Below are positions 56,287-64,000 of a DNA stretch of 64,000 nucleotides, one piece after another. Position 1 is the first letter of the stretch, and each line of letters begins with the position of its first letter. Origin of the DNA: Mytilisepta virgata. Its lineage: Eukaryota > Mollusca > Bivalvia > Mytilida > Mytilidae. Under the pieces are notes generated by a model, which had not been told where the DNA came from, searched no databases, and saw nothing but the letters and a program-made list of their open reading frames with translations. Location: contig CM051519.1 of assembly GCA_028015205.1 (NCBI GenBank), forward strand, positions 78,451,539 to 78,515,538. The letters run 5' to 3'. Both the position numbers and the translations under genes were made by a program.

Positions 56287-56808
56287 CTCACCTGGCCAGG
56301 GGCCAGGAGAGCTTTTGGCATCCTCTGTCCGTCCGTCTGTAAACTTTTACATTTTGATCTTATTCTCTGAAATCTCTATGTCAAATGAACTGAAACTTGG
56401 TGTGAAGGGCCTTTATAAAGTTTGCATATTTCGTTCCGGTCGGACAACTAATATGGCTGCCATGATGAATTCTTATTTCTGATTGGTCGAAATTTCAAAA
56501 AATCTTCTCCTCTGAAACCGCAAAGCCAGTTGAACTGTAACTTGGTATGGAGCATCTATGGAAGGACCTTTATAAAGTTTGCATATTTCGTCCCGGACGA
56601 CAACTAATATGGCAGCTATGATGAATTATTATTTTTGATTGGTCACAATTTCAAAAATTTCCTCCTCTGAAACCATATAGCCAAATTAACTTACTTGGTA
56701 TGAAACATCTATGGAAGGTCCATTACAATTTTCACTTGAAATAAAATGGATTGATTGTGGGACAGTCAGGTGAGCGATACAGGCTCAATTTTCTTGAGCC
56801 TCTTGTTT
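56287..56808 (+). mobile_element. Complete hairpin-ended rolling-circle-like repeat (522 bp)
   Basis: The 5' hairpin is AGCTCACCTGGCC-AGG-GGCCAGGAGAGCT. The interior has two close tandem units of about 165 bp and a partial third (TTTATAAAGTTTGCATATTTCG, ACTAATATGGC, TGATTGGTC, CCTCTGAAACC). The end is CAGGTGAGCGATACAGGCTC-AATTTTCTT-GAGCCTCTTGTTT with a terminal hairpin. It is the shortest complete copy and defines the family ends. No protein coded. Confidence 0.75.
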
Positions 56809-58012
56809 AAATATGCATACATATACATATACCCAATGTGTGTCTAATCAGTACTGTGTGGAATTATGATTATTATAATAAAATAAAAAGTACAGAGAAA
56901 ATGATGTTATATTCCATTTCTTAAGGAATTAATATACAAAAACTAAATAAAATTTACAAATGAAAAGTATATGTAAATGTTTTATTATACTTGAAAAACA
57001 AATTCATAGTATATACCAGTTTTATTTATTGCTAGTGATTTCATAGGAATAGATCCCCCTTTTACTTTCTGGGCATTGCTCAAAAAACAATTTCTGATTC
57101 CACTTGTTAAGAAAAACAATAATTTGGTTTGATTGTAGTCGAAAAAAAAAATAAAATTATGTCCATACCTTGAAAAAAAATTCAAACCAATATAAAAAAC
57201 CATTCCCCCCACTTAAATGGTTGTTCCCTTATGCTTAAATAATCTGTAAGTACGAAAGGAGTAGGGCCTTCCCCCTAAATTTATTTCTCTTCTCGGATCA
57301 TTTTTACAATGTTTAATTCTTTCAAAACTCTGCAAGGACATAGCCTGGTATGTGCCCGATTAACAGCTTTAATAGAATAAACTACAAATTGAATTACTAA
57401 CTTACACACTCGGCCTGGCGAAAATTTAAGGATAGCTATTTAAAAAGGCTAAACTGAAATCAAATTGAAAGCTCGTTTTGACCTATATATGTAGCTGTAG
57501 ATACAGTTCCGTTGAAAGCTAGGCTGACAACGTTTGAAAGCTTTCCTTCTGTTTGAAATAATATTGCCAGCAATCGTAGCCAGCTATTGTTGAACACTGG
57601 AAAGCTTTACGACAATCTGAAAACAAGATAATTAAACTTGATAATATCCAGAAAATACATGTTATTTGAATATTGCACTAGTATAAGGAAAAGAGAAAAT
57701 TAGAGATGTATTAGCGTGGACGATTTCTGAGGCAAATGTACATTATCACACCTGGAAATACATTTTTTTGTGAAGTCAATATGAGTACACTCTAAAAAAT
57801 AACAGTTTTGTAGATTCTAAAAAAAAAAGAATAAAAAAATGGGATAAAAATAAAGTGAAATAAAAACAAAGACAAATAAAGTAAAATTTCAATATTCGCT
57901 ATTACCAAAAAAAAAATAGTAGCCATAATTATATTCAAATTTACACGTATATACCTTTCCTTTAATAATAATTCAAATGAAATAAACATAAGTATATAAT
58001 TATCTAATAGAA

Positions 58013-58101
<89 letters not shown>

Positions 58102-58554
58102 TATTTTGATATTTCGTGTTTAACGAGTCACGAGGCTGTATCTGAACGTCGCTTTGGAGGACACTTTTGAGATGAAGGACACTCACACCAATACCAAATT
58201 TTTACTTGAAGTGAGCACATGTTTCTCCTTTCATATGACAATAAACTGATTTTGGTATTTAGTGTTCTTTATGGCAATATTAAAAAAAATGATACAAAAT
58301 GCTTACTAATTGATGAAAACTCCTCTCTTGACGATAATAAGAGATATAAACTTAAAATTGAATAAAAATTTAATTTCTTTTTAAAAATTCAAGTACATTA
58401 TACTACTGTTTACCGTGAATATGGGTAAATATTTATTTTTTTAATTAACAGTGAGCGAAAGAAATACCAGGAAAAGTGACCCTACTGCTTTACTCCATTC
58501 ATTAATTATCAGATTACTATGCCATTTTTTCTTTATAATTATCAAAAGAATAGA
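56809..58554. other. AT-rich stretch with a dispersed repeat scrap and (TA)n
   Basis: No supportable exon. Pieces of the 21.5-kb dispersed repeat lie near 57310-57350 and 58120-58290. A (TA)n microsatellite sits at 58015-58095. Confidence 0.4.
58015..58095. repeat. (TA)n microsatellite
   Basis: About 40 uninterrupted TA units. It can extrude as a hairpin and is likely length-variable. Confidence 0.95.
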
Positions 58555-59710
58555 ATAGAGATTGGAAACTGGGAATGTGTCAAAGAGACAACAACCCGAC
58601 CAAAGATAAGAAAATAGCTCAAGGCTACCAATGGGTCTTAAATGCAGCGAGAAAATACCACACCCGGAGGCGGGCTTCAGCGGGCTCCAAAACATAATGC
58701 ATACTAGTTCAGCGATATGGACGGCACACTAAACTCCGAAACATACAAATGAACCAAAAACACACACAAGACTAACAAAGGCTAGAGGTTCCCGACTTGG
58801 GACAGGCCCAAAAATGCGGCGGTGTTAAACATATTTTGTGAGATCTCTACCCTCCCCCTATACCTCTAGCCAATGTGGAAAAAACAAACACACAGTGACA
58901 CACACAGTAAAACTCAGTTCAAAAGATGTCCGAGTCCGATGTTAAAAAAACGTAACACAAAAAACTAAGTAAAATGACAATTATTAATATATATTAACAA
59001 AGATAGTTACTGACATGCCAGCTCCACATATATTAACAAAGCAATTACTGACATGCCAGATCCACACCTCAATTAAACTGATCGAAAGATTATGTCTATA
59101 CCAGATAGAAAATCAGCCACAGTCCCTCCCGTTTGGGGTTTAATACCATGCCATCATAAATTATATGAGAAGAACGTAACCCGTATTATGCCAAGAACTG
59201 GTTTTAAAATAAATGTATTTATTTCCGATGCAAAGACCCTATGAGTGAATCAATATTAATTCTAAAAAATGTCATCTTTAATGACTTGACAACAGTATCG
59301 TAACAGTAGCCCTTGTCGATAAGTCTGTTTAAAGGTTTGGTTAGCTTTTCAGGCGAATGACGACATTTTAGTGCTTTGTATAGAATATTGCCAGTAAATG
59401 AAAAATCATCTCTCTTATCGTAAATTTTAGTATCTAGATCCAGGATAGGGCAGGGTTCATTGTTAGTATTAGCTTTAGTTAAAGTAAGTTGAACAGGATA
59501 GATCTCTTTTGTGTACATACCGAATTCGTCATTATTGACAGCCAAAATATCATCTAGATATCTAAACGTGTTATTAAATTTTTGTATCAGATGTTGTTTC
59601 GTTGGGTCTTTGCTAATTTTAGGCATAAATTGTGATTCGTAACAATACAGAAACAGGTCCGTAATAAGTGGTGCACAGTTAGTCCCCATTGGAATTCCAA
59701 ACATCTTATA
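58555..59710 (-). mobile_element. Penelope-like retroelement copy 3, minus strand
   Basis: On the minus strand the RT frame (59704-59219) is followed by the 3' region (ACTGGTTTTAGAATA-type, CATGATGGCATG, GTAATTGC..CATGCCAG) and a pseudo-LTR-like block ending at about 58555 (GAGATCTCAC, CCGCCGCATTTTTGGGCC, GAACTAGTATGCATTATG, ACCCATTGGTAGCC). It is the same family and order as 4.3-6.1 kb. A small partial duplication (ATATTAACAAAG..TTACTGACATGCCAG) occurs at about 58990-59060. The upstream pseudo-LTR is absent, so the copy is 5'-truncated. Confidence 0.75.
59219..59704 (-). pseudogene. Reverse transcriptase fragment, internally deleted but open
   Basis: A 161-codon open frame: GIPMGTNCAPLITDLFLYC, FNNTFRYLDDILAVNND (catalytic DD), PCPILDLDTKIYDKRDDF, then directly TGNILYKALKC to the C-terminal GSLHRK. 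Compared with copy 1, about 280 bp between DDF and GNILYK are missing, and the frame is kept across the deletion. A short segment after LDLD is also missing. It is 5'-truncated, so the fingers region and any endonuclease are absent. A functional enzyme is unlikely. Confidence 0.75.
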
Positions 59711-62190
59711 TGTTTAGAAGCATTTTCAATATTTTAAATAATATTCTGATTTAAACACTTGGTTATTTTGTCTGGGCGATCATTGTGTGACGGTGTTTCA
59801 TGAATTTTTATTTATTGTGTGTATTTTACAGACCTTTTTTGACGCGAAACCGACGCGTTGTAGAATATTGAGTATAATATATAACTAATAACACTCTGTC
59901 CATTTTTATTCTATTCAGTTCTGAAATGAGATGTTGACATCCTGAAATTTTACTTTGTGTTTGTGTTTTTTTTTAATTATTATGTAACTCCATAATTTCA
60001 GGTTTTTATCCTATAATATTGCCCCAGTTGCTCATAAAAATACCTTTTGATTAAATCTATCATTAATTACACCGAATATCAAAATAAAATGTTTCCAACT
60101 ACAAACGCTTATACTAAAACGCAGTGATGATGTATACACTTCAAGCGTACGGTCGGATCAGACAATTTTTCGCAAATACCATGACAGAAGGTAAAAAGTG
60201 CACATACATTTTGGCAAATATCCCGCTGCCTCTGAAATGGTTTGTAATGCATAACATTTGTGAAAAATACCCCTCTAATGAACCAATCAGATTACAGCAT
60301 TTTTATATAAGCTGTAATTAAAATATAAAATTAGAATGTTTAAATTAAATTACTTTCATTTAATAATGGAATTAAAAACTGCAATTTGAAATCCGAGAAT
60401 ATATGTAATTTGTGTAAAAAGGTTAGTGGGGATGAAAATGGATATGAACGCTGGTTTTTACTCCTGTTCAGTTGCTCAGTAATGTATTTACATCTATAGA
60501 AATTTTTTTTATGAAATGTACTTATTTCAGTCAATACAATTTCACTTTATATAGTAATTAAAATTTTACACACAACAAACGCAATTGCTAAATAAATACT
60601 ATAAGGTTAATTACATGGATTCTCCGTTGTTTACACAAGTTTCAATTTTTCCTTACTTGCATGTTAGAACTACCAGGATATTAAAACTTAGAGTAAATGA
60701 GAATGCTTATTTCTTTTGAACATTGTAATAGTTGGAGCCAATATAAGTTATAAATCTAGAATCTGTCATATTCATTGATTAATTGTACAGAAATACTTTC
60801 ATAGATCATGGTATGAAGTTTCGGCTGATTTTATAAAGCATTTTTAGAGACTAGGGCTGAAACTATATGTTTCTCCTAAACAAGGCAAGAATGATACTAA
60901 CTGGTAATGTAATGAAAGAAAGAATATGTCCAAATAACAGCAAAACAACATCGAAGTGATAAAATAGAGGGGAAAGACAACGAGGCGAATTCGTTAAAAT
61001 AATAACATAGAGAGCAAATACTAAAAAGATATAACCGAAATCATAAACATAATAAAACAGAATAAAAGTTCAGCATTTGTGAACTCTAGTTTTTTTTATC
61101 TGTAACACAATGAAAATTTCTAAAATAAAACTTGGAGAATAGAGAATGCCCAGAGATTTATTACAAATCAATTAAAATGTAATTGGAAGGAAACTTAATA
61201 ATAACTGTTTGAATTTTTAGGGCATGGCTTATAGAAAATCAAATTAAAGCTTTCTAGAACCTGAAAAGAAATATTTATTGAAGTCGGTATATTTACATGA
61301 TATTTTCACAAGTAATTAAGTGCGACAAGGCATATGAAATATACATAAATTTACATGATGATATTTTTTAGAGAACATGTATTGTCGTGTAACATGATAC
61401 TGCATATCTTACACTAGTGTAAATTAGAGTCACAAGGTTACAGTCAATTAACTTCGTTTTCCAAATTTAGGATTGATGGTTGCTATAAACAGAAAACTAC
61501 AATATGCATTGTTAGTTCCTTCTCTTTTTACGAATTTTAATTCAACAATAAATTACCCGTAACCAAATATCGTTCATTAACTTTTAGTTTGTGTCAGAAT
61601 GGCATTCTTAATTTAATTACTGGTACAAAAACAAATTCACTGCTGACGTCATCAAACAGAATTTCCATTTGACAGTTTCGACATTTATGTAAAAAATGAC
61701 ATTTTGTACATCAACAGAATGCAATATGAAATCTATATCTTTTAACATCCATGACACCGTTCAAAAAAGAAAATCAGAAATATTAAATATTGGATTTTTC
61801 ACATTGTAAACTATTTAATTTCCGTTCTTGATACGGTCCATTATTTAATGAGATTATTGATATTTTCCCCTTTGTCAAGACATCAATTATTCTACGATTT
61901 TCAGGACATTTTTAAAAATGTTGTACAGCAATCAATAATTTACATTAAGGATACATTGAAATTTATCATTCCAATGGTTCCAACGGTTCCAACAGTTCAA
62001 ATATATAAAACCTATAGGTATAAAATCAGAATATTGAATTGTTTAAATCAAAACTGTTTAATTGATCCTTCACAAATTTGTTAAATTTATGGTTACTTTT
62101 ATATCTGAAAAATATATATAACTTTGCTTTCAATTGACAACCCTTTTGAACATTACCACATTAATAAAGCCTTTTTCAATTTGATTTCAG
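59711..62190. other. AT-rich intronic or intergenic stretch
   Basis: No exon, RNA or repeat family recognised; short frames near 60124 and 61848 lack any support. Confidence 0.35.
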
Positions 62191-62276
62191 ACATCCATGT
62201 ACACATGGTATAGTAGATCACCATGGCAGCTGCTTGTGTCAGCCATGTTGGACCGGAGGGCACTGTGACATTCCAG
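62191..62276 (+). CDS. EGF-like domain exon
   Basis: Acceptor TTTTTCAATTTGATTTCAG and donor TTCCAG|GTAACT bound 86 bp. Entered in phase 2 and left in phase 1, it encodes 28 residues, HPCTHGIVDHHGSCLCQPC then WTGGHCDIP. This is an EGF-like C-terminal half: PC-x-HG, GSC-x-C, then WTG-x-x-C-D. One usual cysteine (after HG) is absent and an extra one precedes WTG. EGF modules act extracellularly in binding or signalling. Phase and position allow joining to the signal-peptide exon at 35018 through the 31-bp exon at 51834. It could instead belong to a larger modular protein with exons right of the window. Confidence 0.6.
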
Positions 62277-63619
62277 GTAACTTTGTTGATCGTGGTGAAA
62301 AAATATTTCTAATACCCCAAAAGATAATATCTAGATGCTGTTGTGTGATCATTCTGTGACCAGGAGCTGCAATGGATTGCACCAAAAGTCTCCCACCCAC
62401 ACCCTAACCCCCTAAAACAAAAAACAAAAAACAAACAAAACAAAACAAAACAAAACAAAACACTTTTCCATAAAGAAAACATTTTATCCATCGGTAGATA
62501 AGAAACAACCACTGAATTCACTTGATTCTGGTTTGAGAACGAAAAACATATAGTTACTTTCTGGACAGGTTAATATTACGTTAGCACCCCGCGTTTGTGA
62601 AAATGGGCTCGTTGACAAAAATTAATATATTGTCAGCATAGAACGATATCAATGTTGAGGTAAGGTAATGAAACGGGTTGAATTTTTTCTCATTAGATAG
62701 ATTATTCTCTACTGTTACCGAAGGAACAGTTTAAATCGAGACAAATACATCGTTATCGAAAAAAAATGATTTAGTATACATGAAATTGTTGATATAATCT
62801 TTTCAAAATGTGTTCTTATTTTCTAAAGCGTTTCTAATTGTAGTCTGTCCATTTGTAAATAAATTGATATAAGTTGAAGTCTTAACTGTGATTTTAGTTT
62901 TTCTATTTTGTATTTTACATTAGTTAGTTCAAACTTGTATGATTGATTTTTACCGAGTAAAATAGTTTTTATTCCTCTTGGGTGTATTTCGATAAGTACA
63001 CATTGTATTATAACACAATGCTCAATGGGCAAAATAATTAATGGCTTAATGTAGTTTATGATAATGAATAAAAGATTATAATGAAAGTTTTCAAGTTTAA
63101 AAATATACTAGAACTACATGTAGGATTGATGTTATTTGGATTTGAAAGTGACAATCTGATATTGCTGAGTAAATCAGACTGATATAGTCTTTAGGGGGTG
63201 TAAAGGATAGTTTTCACGATCAAGTTATTTTGAATCTGTTTATATACCACTATGGGTTTTTACTCCCGTTTATATGTAATGTCACTCCACGAATTCGAAG
63301 GAGTTCAAATTCTTTAGCTTTTAACTTAATTCAAATAACACTTCCTTGACTAGAATCCTTCCAAAGAAATATCTTAATAATGGACTATTATTTCTCTGAC
63401 CCTGTACAGAATATTTCTGTTCTCTTATTTGAGTGAATTATTGACAGAATGTACCGTTAGCTTTATTTTGTAATTAACTGGTTATCAAGTAGAAGTGAAT
63501 TTTCGAGTTTAGTTTGATCTTCATTGTATAATTCTAGAATGTGACTTCAGGATGACGAACAACAATAAAAGCCGTGCTTTATTAGTATACTAGAACTTAT
63601 TTTTCAATCTATTTTACAG
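62277..63619 (+). other. Intron after the EGF-like exon
   Basis: AT-rich. It contains an (AAAAC)n tract at about 62414-62461; nothing else recognised. Confidence 0.4.
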
Positions 63620-63639
63620 GTTTCATAGTACAAATGTAG
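63620..63639 (+). CDS. Candidate terminal exon (GFIVQM-stop)
   Basis: A good acceptor (CAATCTATTTTACAG) precedes 63620. Entered in phase 1 from the EGF-like exon it reads GFIVQM and TAG at 63637-63639. It is too short to be more than suggestive. Confidence 0.25.
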
Positions 63640-64000
63640 GCCCTTTTCACACGTCACTCTTATCCTTCGGTTTTTGTAAATATTATCTGAAAATAATTAA
63701 CCTTCAAATGTGAAGAAATAATAGATGAGAGCAAAGTACAAGACTATTTTGAATACATGTATGTTCAAAGTTAACGTTCTATGTTTTTTCTTTCACAAGC
63801 TGACATTGATACCCTATGTATTATTTATTATCAAATTGTGCATCTTGCATCGGGTTTTATTGAAACAGATATGTAGAAAGTCCATCCTAAAGGAAATTTA
63901 TGTTAAATTTTGTTTGGTAAACACGTGGTACAAACATGCTCGTTCTTTGATATTATTTGAGTTCTCGTGTTTATTGTAAAACTTCAACACGGGCAAACAT
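63640..64000. other. Possible 3' UTR or intergenic DNA
   Basis: An 84-codon frame at 63725-63979 is hydrophobic and without family signal; I do not call it. No AATAAA was found close after 63639. Confidence 0.3.

Noticed and set aside
58004..58186. Tyr-Ile repeat protein
   Set aside because: It is the (TA)n microsatellite.

Overview
This is a strongly AT-rich, gene-sparse eukaryotic window, most likely from a bivalve mollusc of the mussel type. No bacterial or viral gene organisation is present. The lineage call is inference. It rests on short phase-consistent exons in long introns, degenerate Penelope-like and LINE reverse transcriptases, two kinds of tRNA-headed SINE, and many copies of a rolling-circle-like repeat with a hairpin at each end and tandem repeats inside. 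I have seen that last kind in oyster and mussel genomes. All gene models are read from the sequence only.

Layout. 1-7 kb: a minus-strand gene with 5' exons near 6.9, 6.6 and 3.8 kb and one large Ser/Thr-rich (mucin-like) exon at 1163-2389. A Penelope-like element, itself interrupted by a 346-bp inverted-repeat transposon, sits in one of its introns. 7-12.5 kb: hairpins, a 62-base poly-A tract, and an element whose ends carry inverted clusters of a GCGCCAA motif. 12.6-13.1 kb: a compact intronless gene for a 110-residue protein of unknown function, with a TATA box and a histone-type 3' stem-loop. 16.7-26.4 kb: a plus-strand five-exon gene for a charged, serine-rich protein of about 253-255 residues, its introns full of repeats, including an approximately 809-bp tandem duplication. 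28-31 kb: a hairpin-ended repeat split by a SINE, then a tandem array of about 145-bp units. 32.6 kb: a candidate minus-strand first exon. 35.0 kb: a plus-strand signal-peptide exon.

37-42 kb: a 5.0-kb composite element. It has perfect 6-bp target duplications, long inverted arms that contain 21-bp tandem repeats, and a decayed Penelope-like reverse transcriptase inside. Each arm was later hit by another insertion. 42-56.8 kb: a 24-bp minisatellite, a SINE with target duplications, a CGATC-rich degenerate repeat, two LINE tails on the minus strand, a block of nested ACATGTG/GCATG palindromes, and more hairpin-ended repeats. 58.5-59.7 kb: a third Penelope-like copy on the minus strand with an internal deletion. 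62.2 kb: an EGF-like exon on the plus strand.

The signal-peptide exon (35.0 kb), a 31-bp exon (51.8 kb), the EGF-like exon (62.2 kb) and a 20-bp final exon (63.6 kb) join in frame. Together they would encode one 68-residue secreted cysteine-rich peptide. This is a hypothesis, because the introns are very long and exons may be missing. The items most worth following are the histone-style orphan gene, the 5-kb long-inverted-repeat element, the palindrome block at 50.5-51 kb, and a hammerhead-like motif at 36.36 kb whose two core changes would restore a base pair.
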